Position numbers and translations under genes: made by a program. A stretch of 64,000 nucleotides of DNA from Plenodomus lindquistii (Eukaryota; Ascomycota; Dothideomycetes; Pleosporales; Leptosphaeriaceae), in contig JANUWI010000001.1 of the NCBI GenBank assembly GCA_025504975.1, forward strand, positions 744,001-808,000. Direction: 5' to 3'. Positions within the stretch are counted from its first letter, which is position 1. Each line of letters begins with the position of its first letter. Positions 51,777-62,707 of the stretch are shown piece after piece. The notes beneath the pieces are model-generated. The model was not told the DNA's origin, did no database searches, and saw nothing but the letters and a program-made list of their open reading frames with translations.

Positions 51777-54626
51777 CTACTTGGCCTGACCTGGACCAAA
51801 GTGCGGCTCCGCTGGGCTGCACGGGAAGGTGTGAGAGTAGCCGCCAGGATAGCCGCCACTGTAAGGTCCACCAGTAGTGTACATGTACGGGTTGGTACCA
51901 GAGTACGGCGTACGAGCTTCCTTGCTGCTGCCACGGACAGGGTAACGCGAACCCCATTGGTTTCCATGACCCGTGTCGGGGCCTGTCTGCGCAGCACCGT
52001 TGGCATCGCGAGGGGAGACAGCGTTCATGTTGTCGGAAACTTGGGCCATGGGGGGCTGCCCATCGCGAGAGGTGTTTGTGAGGTGACCGTAGTAGCTTCC
52101 CAGCGATGGCTGCGACCGATGCATCTGCTGAGTGTATGGGGAGTGGACAGTATTCAGCGGGGGGTGTGAGTTGTTTCCAGGCTGCTGCTGACCTGACTTG
52201 CTGTCGTCGTCCATTTGCTCCAACAGCTTTTGCACAGCTTGCATACTGCTCTGCAAGTCCTTGAGCTGTCCCTCCATATGCGCAGTCTTCTTCTCCTGTG
52301 CAGCAAAGGCACTCGCAATCTCGTTATCGTAGACAGACAGGAGCTTCTCCACTTCTTGGTGAACGTTGGCAACCTTCTCCGCGCTACGGTCAGCCTTATC
52401 GTCGACAGTGGTGAGGTGAGACTTGAGGTCTTCAAAGTGCTTCTCGATGTGGGCCACAAGCTTCGCGTTTTTAGTGTTGATGGCCGCCAGAGTTTCCCGG
52501 TTTGACATTTCCAGAATATCCCAGGTGGTCTTGCCAACGACATCAAGGTGCTCGTTCGTCATCCAAAAGTGCTCATCGAGGCTCCGAGGTGTATTAATGT
52601 TCAAAGTACCGACCTTAGGACTAGCCAAAGTCGATGTTCTGGGAGTGGCGGGCACAGGCATGTGGTGCAGCGGGCTTGGCACGGCACTGGGACAGTTGGG
52701 CGCGAAGTTGCGGTCCCAGCCATGCATGCGCGAGTCCGTCTCGTGCAGCATCTCGGTGAGTCTAGAAGGGGGCTTGTCGAATGCAGACTGGCTTGTTGCG
52801 GCGGTATCGGGGTGGTCGTTGTCGCTCAAGCGCAACTCCTGCATAACACGCGTTGTAATGGTAGTGTCGTCGCGCGCCGCAGCCGGTCTCTTGTCTCGTT
52901 CACTGAGCGTCTGAAACGTGGAGGAGCCGCGATCGATGTCTTCAGCATTGCCTTGGAACATAACGCCGATTGAACCTTCTTTCGAATCGCTAGACTGTTG
53001 ACTCGGGTTGGGTGGGGTCCTTCTCGACATATGGCGGAAGAGCATGCGTACAGGGTCGGTCTGGGAGAAGTAGTGTTAACGATTGTGGGAGGAAGACAGC
53101 AGAGGGCAAAGCTCGGAGAAGATACTCAAGGTGAAGGCAGGCGCTAACAAGCTGCGCCGGAAGGCGTGCCTCAAGCTACCCCACTTTGAGGGTGAAGGGG
53201 AGAAGGTGCTGTGGGGAAACTTACGTTTGTGGAAGGTGACTCTCCTGGTGCAAACGAGCGTACTGAGTGACCGGCTGGCGAGTAGAAGCGAGGCTGAAGA
53301 AACGGCAGGCTATCGAGACTGAACCGCTTGTTGGTGGCAGCCGTGGCCTGCTTGCTGGACTTATTGCGATCATGCCCTTGTTCATCATCTTCCGGGTGAG
53401 GCTGTGAAAATATCAAAGCTGTCATGTCGTCGACGCTGAATACTCCTTGAGGCTCTACTGCCTCTTCTTCGTCGGCAGGCTGTTGAGCAGGCTGAGCAAT
53501 ACCAGAGCGCCTTGGAAACTTAAAGGGCTGATTGAAGACGAGCCTGGTTGACCCGAAAGATACCCTCAGATCGCGAGACTGTGACATATGACGGAGCGGA
53601 CTGTTGGCATCGTCTGCATACTTGTGCTTCGGCGGTGTATCCTTTGCGGGAGGTGTAGGAGGTCGTGGTGATACCAAGGCCTTGCCCTTGCTCTTAACAT
53701 CAGTATTGGGCTCGTTGAAGCTCTTCTTGCTACCTCTGGTGACCAGGCTGCTTGAGGATGAATGTCTGGATCGATCTCGAAGTCCAACGCCATCGTGATG
53801 ACTACGAAATATGGTGTCACCACCTGCGACCTTGGAAGGTAACAACGGCGCCTTAGACGATTGAGAATTTCTCGAAGGAGAGCGATCTGAAGGAAGCTTG
53901 GGCAATCCCGAGGGCTTAATGGGAATGGCTTCGTACTTGCGATAGGCTCGAGGGGTATAGCCCATGGTCTCTGCTGCCTTGGTTGACATTGGCGGCGCAT
54001 GTTCCTTCTTGAACACCTTGCGCGTGGTGTTTGCCGCTGAGGCCAACAAATTCTTCGTGCTTGTGCTCAAGCTCTTCAGGCCACTCTCCTTCTCGGGGTT
54101 TCTCTCGCGTGCGGACTCTCGGCACTGCTCGCGCAAGTCCACCCTCTCGATCACAACAGGGTCGTGGACATTGCCTACAACAGTCAGTATAGAGACGTGA
54201 GGAAGTACGAATCATGGAGTGGTACTTACCTGATGCTGGAATCTTGCCTGCCCTCGCCTCATGGCGCTGCTCTACCATTCCCAGAATGCTTGGTATGGTG
54301 GTGTCGGTCGTTTCCTTCTCGCCACGAACATTGCGCTTCGTATTCTCCACCGCGTTGTCATACTCTGCGCTGTGACCCAGCTTCCGCGGCGAACTACTCG
54401 CGCTCTTGAGAAGCTTGTTGACGCCCTCGGACAACCTCTTGCGGTGTCGAGTCGGCTCGCGAGGATCGGCGGGCATTTCCCATGCGACCTGACCGGTAAC
54501 AGGAGACATCAAGGTTGCCGACCTCTTATGCCTTCTGTAGCCAGCCTCGCTGTTTACAGCTGTCGCAAACTCATGCTCAAGGGTGAGTGGCGGCGGACGC
54601 TTGTTTGGGTCGCCGGAGTTTGCCAT
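51777..54626 (-). CDS. Large disordered protein with coiled coil, function unknown
   Basis: Three exons, 54626-54230, 54174-53225 and 53060-51777, give 876 residues. The joins read IPAS|GNVHDPVVIERV and ESPSTN|TDPVRMLFRHM, each in matching phase. The N-terminal two thirds are basic and Ser/Pro-rich. A central block MTNEHLDVVGKTTWDILEM is followed by a long helical coiled coil (about residues 620-720: NAKLVAHIEKHFEDLKSHL, then EVEKLLSVYDNEIASAFAAQ). The C-terminus is rich in Gly, Tyr, Ser, Gln and Pro. I do not recognise the family. The layout would suit a cytoskeletal or scaffold protein, which is a guess. Intron 2 is 164 bp. A likely 5' UTR intron precedes the ATG. Confidence 0.72.
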
Positions 54627-55832
54627 TCTTTCTTTTCCTGCACGATCTAGTGACCGTGTCTTTCTTTGCTGTATGGACGTGAGCTCGAGGATTGAAGAGA
54701 CAACAGCCTGGATGCGGCGATGGAACATACCTTTTGAGGAAGCAATTGTTGCACTATTGTGCAATTGTGCTCCAAAAAGCTCTGTTCACCACGTGAGAGA
54801 TTAGCGAAAAGAAACAGATCAGTGCAAAGTCACGACAATCCTGGATGTGTGTGTCTGCAAGCTCTGTTTATCTATCCTGATGTTAGTAAGGTTAGTGGTT
54901 GTTGTTGTGATCGTGGCGAGAAGGATGCAGATTATAAGGTGGAGCAGGCTGCGTTTGCAAACCGTCGCCGCCTTCACCACAGCAACAGCTGCGCAAATTT
55001 TCGTTTGATACAATTGCTCAAAGATGGTGCCATAACACAAGTGATGTCATTCCCGTCTTTTCTGGGTTCACTGCGGTATCTGGCCACCAAATGTGCTTTT
55101 GAGTTGTGACGGTGAACATACGATGGAGCAGCAGTTGCAGCCGCAGCACCGACATTGGAAACTGGGTACTATGAGGTGTTTGAGGCCACATGGTGCGTCA
55201 GGGATGTCTTTGACTGAGATCATGTCTGGTTCGAGAGTCGACCCTTTTGTAGAGACACATGTAGCCTTGGGAAGACAAGGGGGGGAAAGGTTGCTTACCG
55301 ATGCTCGATGTACTTTTGACCCTCACATTGCATTGTGTAGTGCATTTGAGTGCGAGGTAATGGGGAGGGTGCATGCGTGGTCTATTCTGACTACAGGACG
55401 CAACGTGCCCTTCACCCCAATTCCTTTGTAGAAGAGCATGTCGGAGAAAGTGGAGAAGCCGCAACAACCCACTACTTTTCTACCAAGCAGGAAGAGTCTG
55501 ACAAGCCAACATGGCAGAGAAGGTGGCCTAGAGGTAATAATTCTCATCTTGAGCATCTGGCGGTCTGCCACCCACGTTTTTAGCGTCTTGCCTCTTCCAT
55601 AGGATCTGCGCAACGTGATTGTAAAGCATGAGAGAAATTGAAAAGCAGGATGAAGAGTATGCAAGGAGAGATTGAATGGCTTAGTAGCAGTAGAAGTAGG
55701 AAAGATCGCTACCCACAAATGGCGCCTGTACTCAGTACTCAAGAGGTATCCCAAACATTTCACGCCCTATCAAAAAATCTCCAAACCAGAGCTCGCCAAG
55801 ATGCTTTCATATGCTTTCAAGTACGACGTGCT
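54627..55832. other. Intergenic with probable 5' UTR intron
   Basis: A GTATGT donor (54730) and CAG acceptor (54638) on the minus strand enclose 93 bp directly before the ATG at 54626, which fits an intron in the leader of the disordered-protein gene. The rest, up to the CDC42 stop, shows no supported gene. Confidence 0.45.
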
Positions 55833-56745
55833 TTACAATATGCAGCACTTCTTGCCCTTCTTTCGCTCGCCCTCCTTCTTCGCCGCCGGTGGCTCAAGCG
55901 CCGCCACAATTGCCTGTCGACTCATTAGTTTCGGTCCATTTTTTTGTCATTTGAACAGCGCCTACCTCATCGAAGACATCTTTCAGCTTGTATTGCGTAA
56001 GTGCTGAGCATTCGACATATTTCACTGCGCCAAGCTCTCGTGCCATCCGCTCGCCGTCCTCGCGCTTTACTGGAGCCATCCTCTGCTTGGACAGCTTGTC
56101 CTTGACTGCTGTGTCTTCTCGCAAATCGACCTGTGTGCCGACAATGAGGCAGGGCACGCCGGGACAATGGTGGTGCACTTCTGGAAACCACTTTTCGCGG
56201 ACGTTTTCAAAGGATGCTGGAGAGGTCACCGAAAAGCAGACGAGGAAGACATCGGTCTGCGGGTATGAGAGGGGGCGTAGTCGATCGTAGTCCTCTTGTC
56301 CGGCGGTATCGAAGAGGCCCAGCGTATATGGCTCGTCACCAATCCTTGAAAGCGGTCAGCAGCTGCTTTGTTTCGGCAATGCGCCCCAGTGCAGGCTCTC
56401 AATTCCGATGATGCTTGCCCAGAAGGCAATTCTCAAAGTCCAATACCATGCAATATCGTGGTTTGTGCTCCACCGTGCGACCGGACTTGGAGATAGGAAG
56501 CGGAGCAGGGTAGGGGGCTCACATAACGGTGACGGCATAGTTGTCGAAGACGGTGGGAACGTATTCTGATGGGAACTTGTTGGTGGTATAACTGATGAGC
56601 AGACAGGTCTTGCCGACAGCACCATCACCCACGACGACACACCTAACCGAGGACTCGCTGTTAGTCGCTATGCTGTTGCAAGGAGAGTTCTGGAGACTTG
56701 TGGTGAGGGAGGTGTTGGGGCGTACTTGATTGTCGCGACGACCAT
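55833..56745 (-). CDS. CDC42: Rho-family GTPase CDC42
   Basis: Four exons, 56745-56726, 56642-56523, 56344-55966 and 55913-55833, give 199 residues. The P-loop GDGAVGKTCLL is in exon 2. The effector loop YVPTVFDNY and the switch II DTAGQEDYDRLRPLSYP are characteristic of Cdc42. Exon 3 continues with GTQVDLRED (TQxD motif) and the Cdc42-specific VECSALTQYKLKDVFDE. The last exon carries a polybasic segment and the prenylation box CCIL. Cdc42 is the central switch of polarised growth, acting at the plasma membrane through formins, PAK kinases and septins. Exon 1 encodes only six and two-thirds codons, and the second intron is 178 bp. The minus-strand frame visible without splicing would miss the P-loop, so the join is essential. 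Confidence 0.97.
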
Positions 56746-58139
56746 TGTGGGCGAATGCGGTCGAGTCTCGGACGATTGGGCGTTTGAAGCTTCGAGGGGA
56801 GCTGTAGGCGCAGGCTGGGTAGGAATGCGGGGAGAAAGGGTGCTGGGCTACAAGTGATGCGTGCTATCCAAACGAGGGGTCCAAGAGAGCGGAGAGGGAG
56901 GAGGGCCTTGGTGCTGCAGATGTGGCGGTCAGTCGTGCAGAATCGTGACTACTGTCGCCATGGCAGGACAGGGCTGCAGTCGCATACCTGGGGGTGGGTG
57001 AGGCCCTGCGCGAGCGGACGGCGGCGCGTGCTGCGTTGGCTCGAGAGCTCAAACTCGAAACGTCAGACTACTCGAGGGCTCAGGGCGGACGACAGAGGGC
57101 AAACAATGGAACGAGCGGGAGGCGGGGCAGGGGCGGACGGCAGCAAGACAATGGCAGACAAAGGACAGCACGGGAGCGCGTGCGCGAGATTACACGAGGG
57201 CGAGGTGACTGACTGAGACTGGGGAGAGCAGCAATAGCAGCAGCAGCAGCAGCAACAGCAGAGTAGCAGCAGCGGCGGCGGCAGTAGTAGTTAGCGACGA
57301 CGACCGAGCCATGCCATGTCGACGAGCTGGGCGCAACGCCAGCCAGCAGCTTGCGGCTAGCCTTGTCAATCTTAACCCTGCAGCACCTCCACAGGCCCGC
57401 CAGAAACGGGATATTAGGTGGCATCGGCACCCGCGCACGCAGAGACGAGACAGGGCGGCGTACGGCGACGCTGGCCAGAACTCGGACTGCCCCAACGCGT
57501 ACACCTAGAGTAGACTAGAGTGCTCGACGTGTAGAGTAGCGTGCAGACGCAATCTGTGTGCCATGGGGAGGGAGCCCAAGCCTTGTCCAGGGTTCATGTC
57601 GACATTCCACCGAAACAACAACCTCCTGTTGGTACACAGTACACATAGCGTACACAGACAGCACCCACACGCCCCCTGTGCTCCCAGCGATGCGGTCATA
57701 AACATGTTCGAGGCCTGGACCTCACACCCAAGCGCGTGGTGCCAGGGCCGCTCCACTGAGTCCACTCCCACTCGACCTACCCTAACGTAGGCAGTGTGTG
57801 CACTCACTTGGCACAAATGGACTTCTTGTGTAGGTGTATGCATCACTACAACGACTGTGCTGCACATGTACACAGTAGTAGGCCTGCACGTAGCATAAAG
57901 ATCCAGACAGGGCATGTAGTGATTGGAACAACCACAAGCTGTCATGTGACTCGTCCAGACACAGCTAGCGTCTCCATGCTAGGCTAGCAGCTGCTGAGCT
58001 CCAAGTGCTCGAGCTCCTCCAGCTCCGTTTCAAACATGGGCCGACGCGTGACCGTGACCGACGTGAGACAGCAGACAGCGGCAGCACCCTTCCTCGCCCA
58101 GGCCCCAAGCGTAGACCTACCACAGTGCATAGCCTCGCC
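56746..58139. other. CDC42 upstream region; no supported gene
   Basis: This 1.4-kb stretch separates divergent starts. It contains a (CAG)n-rich array near 57235-57272 and a CG-rich segment just before it. No frame with a recognisable motif is found. It probably holds the CDC42 promoter and long leader. Confidence 0.5.
57235..57272 (+). repeat. Imperfect (CAG)n trinucleotide repeat
   Basis: Tandem AGC/CAG copies interrupted by CAA and TAG, followed by several GGC copies. It lies about 500 bp upstream of the CDC42 start and outside any called coding exon. Confidence 0.85.
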
Positions 58140-59526
58140 ATGGATGACCTCGAGGATCAATTGGATCTCCGCTTCCACAGAGGCCTGGAACCAGACGTCT
58201 ACTACCGCTGTCCAACACTGGAAGTACATCTCACCTGCTCGGCCTCGTGAACCTGGCTAAGTCGCACCAATCTAGTCACTGGACGGCGCCCTGCGCAACG
58301 AGCTCGACAAGAGCGCGTCCAGTCTGATACCAACAGCAATCGTGACCGAGTTCATCTTTGCAGCAGCCTCCACCATTACAATTCCCGTGACCCACCAGCC
58401 TAACCTTGATGCATTGATCGAACCTGCCGACTTTTTGCAGAGCATCACCGTGGAACATGCACTATGCCGAGACGTCGATAACAAAGAAACACTCAAGGCC
58501 CAACGAACGATAGCAAGGTATACGTCTCACTCCAATGCCTTCTTTACCGCGTGCTCATGTGTCGTAGATCAATCATCGATACCATTGAGGATGCTGACGG
58601 CTTCAAGTACAAAGAGCGTTCTGTTTCCAACACAAAATCTGGCGATGGGCTACGCCTAAGGTACGTTTGTACAGACAGTCCCCAGAGCCACATACGTGCA
58701 AAGTCAGCAAAGTCACACGAGAGCGAAGACAGCGACGTTGATGCGGCATCGAATCGTGGACCGCCAACTTATGATTGTGGTGGCGCGGTACATGTCAAGT
58801 TTTCTATCAAAAGGGAAGCCATCAATGTCGTGTACAAACACAACCCAATACACACGCACAGTGAAGAAGTCGAAATGTATGTTCTCCAAGCAAACAGGGC
58901 CTGCAACTGCGAATTGCCGGCTGCAGAGGTGGGATTTGATGACTAGTTCTGACCTGGCCTTCAGCGTATCTCTTGATCCAGCAAACAACGCTAGCAACCA
59001 ACCGACTGCGCCAAATGCTACAAATGGCACCAAGAAACGAAAGCGAAAGAGCATGCAAGAAGAGCCAATTGCACTGGGGAGTGGCTATCATGATCCAGAT
59101 ATGGACATGTCAACATCTCCCGAGGCGCCAAGATCGACCAAGAAGTCACAGAGGAAGAGTGATGCTTCAGCCTCCGGTAATACCACACGAAAAACTTCGA
59201 CAAAGAAAGGCAGGACGCAAGCAGCGTCACGCAAAAAAGCTGTCCAAAGGGAACCATCCCCACCGCCCAAGCTTCCTCGCAACAGGGCATGCATACGTTG
59301 TAGAGAGAAGAAAATTAAATGCAACGAAGCCAAACCCGCCTGCAATCAATGCCAGCGAGGCCTTTGGACCTGCCATTACGAGGCCGTGGGCAATCCGAAA
59401 CCCTCAAAGAACGGCTGCATCAATTGCAAACAGCGCAGAAGAAAATGCACGGAAGAAAAGCCCTTTTGCTCGTACTGCATCCGTGTGGACGACGACTGCG
59501 AATACGCTTACGGTACCTATTCTTGA
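58140..59526 (+). CDS. Transcription factor-like protein with two Zn2Cys6 clusters
   Basis: Four exons, 58140-58223, 58276-58517, 58568-58876 and 58965-59526, give 398 residues. The N-terminal half contains IEDADGFKYKERSV, RLRYVCTDS and THYDCGG-type features (PPTYDCGGAVHVKFSIKREA then INVVYKHNPIH), a pattern I associate with a group of fungal C6-type regulators. A basic, Ser/Lys-rich linker follows. Near the C-terminus are two complete binuclear zinc clusters, each C-x2-C-x6-C-x6-C-x2-C-x6-C: CIRCREKKIKC with its partner CNQCQRGLWTC, then CINCKQRRRKC with CSYCIRVDDDC. They are 17 residues apart. The protein ends just after the second cluster. Two adjacent clusters at the C-terminus are unusual, since most fungal regulators have one near the N-terminus. 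Introns are 52, 50 and 88 bp. The start is the ATG of MDDLEDQLDL. Confidence 0.8.
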
Positions 59527-60819
59527 ACCATCACGTGATCTGGGAAGCCCACCACCGAACTATCAATGGAAAACTATTCGTCTGTACGGATCCCGAGGCG
59601 ATGGTGGTGTCGACTACAGGCGACGGATGGGACGATATGGTCTCATTGCACAACCGTGGAGGGGCTCAGGCTTGTCGCACTCAAGTGTAGGAGTGCGTAC
59701 GACTACCCTCGGACGACTCAACATTGTGATATACGCATCAATGGGATACGCTCTATTGGTACGGTGATGGGTCAGGTCTCATGATGTACTACTGACTTGC
59801 CGCCAGTGGATGCGCGCACGCATTGAACCGTTGAATATGCCAGTAACGGGGCGATGTCTAAGACGCTACAGTCTACTCGTTCTTGTGATACGAAGACGTC
59901 GTTGCCAGTTTCGCCAGCTGCAGGGGTGTCGCGATCTTTCAGGAGCCTTCTCCGCATTGCATCAATACCATTTTCATACATATTTCAACCCGACCCTGCG
60001 CCTCACTACACCAGAGACTTGGTTGCTGAGATGAACAAGATAAAAATTACGCATTTTGCCAATTGCTTTCTTGTGACTTTGGGCTCTTTGTTCTTATTCG
60101 CGAAACTACCTGATCAGCGACCGTTTATCCCAGGGTAAGGGGCCGCCACCTATGCTGTATTGCGATGGGAATAGGGATGAGGATGGGTGTGCTTTCGCGA
60201 TGCATGAGGAGCCAATGCTCATGACGGTTTGTTTCGGTCCAACATGGCCGACGTCGGAGCGCAGGACGCCCGCATGCTTCTCTACTCTACTCTGGTAGGT
60301 GCGCAATGACTGGGACCTGCCTGGCTCGCGCAAGATCTTGGCCGTAGGCCTTGCGAAGATGCAGATAGGGAGTAAGAGTGAGATAAGCAGAATGTCAAGT
60401 CTTCATTGGGGGTACGTCAACTGTCGTCACGGCTCCGATGTTCGCAGGCCGAGACATGGAAGTGATATGGGGTACAGCAGGGTGCTGAGTGGTTCGCAGG
60501 GTCGCAGGCTCTGCGCGGTGGGTCTGGATAATGGCACAGCTTCCCCGACCGCAGCTCCAGGTGGTTGAGCAGATGGCATTGCCCAATCGGTGCCATGACG
60601 AAAAATGTGCTGTGATGCTGCGGCGGTGCGTCATTGGCTGGAGCCCACCTGGCCAAGCGGGGTGGTCTAAGGTTTTCGCCGGGCCCTTGTTCGATAACCT
60701 CTGCAAGACTCATCAAACCCACCGACCGCTCCATATCGCCTCTGCGCCCTCGACACGTCTCTCGCAGCCTTCTTGTTGCCTGCCCTCTTCTGACCTCGCC
60801 TGGCTCTACTACCGCGCTT
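59527..60819. other. Intergenic, no supported gene
   Basis: About 1.3 kb between the zinc-cluster gene and the CPA1 leader. Frames on both strands are short or open with GTG/TTG and carry no motif. Further exons of the zinc-cluster gene cannot be excluded but none is evident. The right end must hold the CPA1 promoter. Confidence 0.45.
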
Positions 60820-61128
60820 ATGAGTGCTGCTCCAACACTCTTTACTTCCCAGGTACGTGACCGTCTATCCCTGCAACCCCCAAAACATCTCTTATCATGC
60901 AATGCACACCGTAAATTCAACCCCCGCCGGCGGCTTGTGTCTCCCCGGCTTGCGGTATTTTTTCCATCCGCCTCCAGCAATGTTCACTTTTCCCGAATGA
61001 TCGTGGCTGATTGAGTACAACAGGACTACATCTCAGGTATGCTGCTGCAGTCGCCCCAAAGTCGGCGTGTCGCGAGCATCAAACTGACTATGCTGGCAGA
61101 CCACCTGTGGAAGGCTTCAGTGAACTGA
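60820..61128 (+). CDS. Arginine attenuator peptide uORF of CPA1, spliced
   Basis: Three small exons, 60820-60852, 61024-61036 and 61100-61128, encode a 24-residue peptide ending in TGA 63 nt before the CPA1 ATG. It begins MSAAPTLFTSQ and, after splicing, continues DYIS|DHLWKASVN. The core S-Q-D-Y-x-S-D-H-x-W-K and the Asp at position 12 are those of the arginine attenuator peptides of Neurospora arg-2 and yeast CPA1. In those systems the nascent peptide stalls the ribosome when arginine is abundant and lowers translation of the main frame. The introns (171 and 63 bp) have good GTACGT and GTATGC donors, a CTGAC branch in the second, and CAG acceptors. Without the second splice the peptide would read GMLLQSPQ and lose the conserved D-H-x-W. 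Regulation is inferred from the family. Confidence 0.9.
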
Positions 61129-61191
61129 AAGCCTAACCTGACGAACTACAACGCTATCTACGATACCCCGCACACTACTTCTCTGTCCACT

Positions 61192-62707
61192 ATGATGTTG
61201 CAAATGTTCAAGACTTCCTCCCTCCGGTCCGCGAGTGTCCTGGGGCAGGCAGCAAAGAGCCGCACACAGACGCGCTTCCTAGCTACCATCCAGCCCAATA
61301 CCGAACGCGCTATTCCCAACCCTCAGCGCAAGGCCACGCCCATCTCCACCGAGAGGGCTACATTCACCATCAAGGTGTGTACCAACGCATTGCAAACCTC
61401 CTCAACGACTACTCACAGCTTCCCAGAACGGCCCCATCTTCACCGGCAAGTCTTTCGGCGCAAAGACCAACATCTCCGGAGAAGCAGTCTTCACCACCTC
61501 GCTAGTCGGCTACCCCGAGTCCATGACTGATCCGTCCTACCGCGGTCAGATCCTCGTCTTCACACAGCCTTTGATTGGCAACTACGGTGTTCCGTCCGCT
61601 GCTCGCGACGAACATGGCCTGCTCCGCTACTTCGAGTCGCCCAACATCCAGGCGTCTGGTATCGTGGTCCAGGACTACGCCCTGAAGCACAGCCATTGGA
61701 CTGCCGTCGAGTCGTTGGCAGAATGGTGCGCTCGTGAGGGCGTTCCAGCCATTTCTGGAGTTGATACCCGAGAAGTCGTCACCTACCTCCGTGAGCAGGG
61801 TTCTTCGCTGGCTCGCATTACCATTGGCGAGGAGTACGATGCCGACGAGGACGAGGCATACATCGACCCAGAGGCCATCAACTTGGTCCGTCGTGTGTCA
61901 ACCAAGGCCCCGTTTCACGTCAGCTCGTCTCTCGGCGACATGCACGTTGCGCTCATTGACTGTGGTGTGAAGGAGAACATCCTCCGTAGCCTCGTCTCCC
62001 GCGGCGCCAGTGTCACTTGCTTCCCCTTCGATTACCCCATCCACAAGGTCGCTCACCATTTCGACGGTGTCTTCATCTCCAACGGCCCTGGTGACCCCAC
62101 TCACTGCACCGCAACAGTGTACAACCTTCGCAAGCTATTCGAGACCTCCCAGATCCCCATCATGGGCATCTGCATGGGTCATCAGCTGATTGCCCTTGCT
62201 GCGGGTGCTAAGACCATCAAACTCAAGTACGGCAACCGTGCTCACAACATCCCGGCCTTGGATCTTACCACCGGCAAGTGCCACATCACCTCGCAGAACC
62301 ACGGGTATGCCGTTGATCCCACAACCATCTCCAGCGAATGGAGGGAGTACTTCACCAACCTCAATGACCAGTCGAATGAGGGCTTGATCCACGCCTCTCG
62401 TCCCATTTTTAGTGCCCAATTCCACCCCGAAGCCAAGGGCGGTCCCCTCGACTCTGCCTACCTCTTCGACAGGTACATGGAGAATGTCCAGCAGTACAAG
62501 GAGCACCAGACTTCGTTCTCCGACAAGAACAACAAGCCAAGCCCGCTTCTGGTTGACTTGCTCAGCAAGGAGCGTGTTGGCGTGCACCCCGCCCAACCTG
62601 ACTTTGAGGGTCATGCACCTGGAAGGGTCGAAGACGTCAATGTTGGCGGTCCTGTTGCGCCTTCCTACCAGCCCATCACACAGAAACCTGTTGCAGCTGC
62701 CGCTTAG
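61192..62707 (+). CDS. CPA1: Carbamoyl-phosphate synthase (arginine-specific) small subunit, mitochondrial
   Basis: Two exons, 61192-61374 and 61427-62707, with a 52-bp intron, give 487 residues. The N-terminal ~40 residues are basic and Ser/Thr-rich, ending in TRFLATIQ, a mitochondrial presequence. The CarA N-terminal domain follows (SFGAKTNISGEAVFTTSLVG at the second exon start). The class I glutamine amidotransferase domain has FISNGPGDPTHC, the nucleophile Cys near residue 310 in GICMGHQLIALAAG, and His/Glu near 393 and 395 in SAQFHPEAKGGP. The subunit hydrolyses glutamine and passes ammonia to the large subunit for carbamoyl phosphate used in arginine synthesis. The upstream attenuator uORF confirms the arginine-specific paralogue. 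The final ~60 residues are a disordered extension ending in QKPVAAAA. Confidence 0.96.

Noticed and set aside
58005..58139. Longer N-terminus for the zinc-cluster protein from the ATG at 58005
   Set aside because: The extra 45 residues are low-complexity and Arg/Pro-rich, while the ATG at 58140 starts directly before the acidic helix. It is possible but not preferred.
57984..58229. Minus-strand 81-residue frame starting MYFQCWTAVVDVW
   Set aside because: It is antisense to the first exon and leader of the zinc-cluster gene, whose plus-strand exons join consistently. The antisense frame is likely a shadow.
60417..60980. 187-codon minus-strand frame overlapping the CPA1 leader
   Set aside because: It has no motif and runs antisense to the attenuator uORF exon, whose identity is strong.
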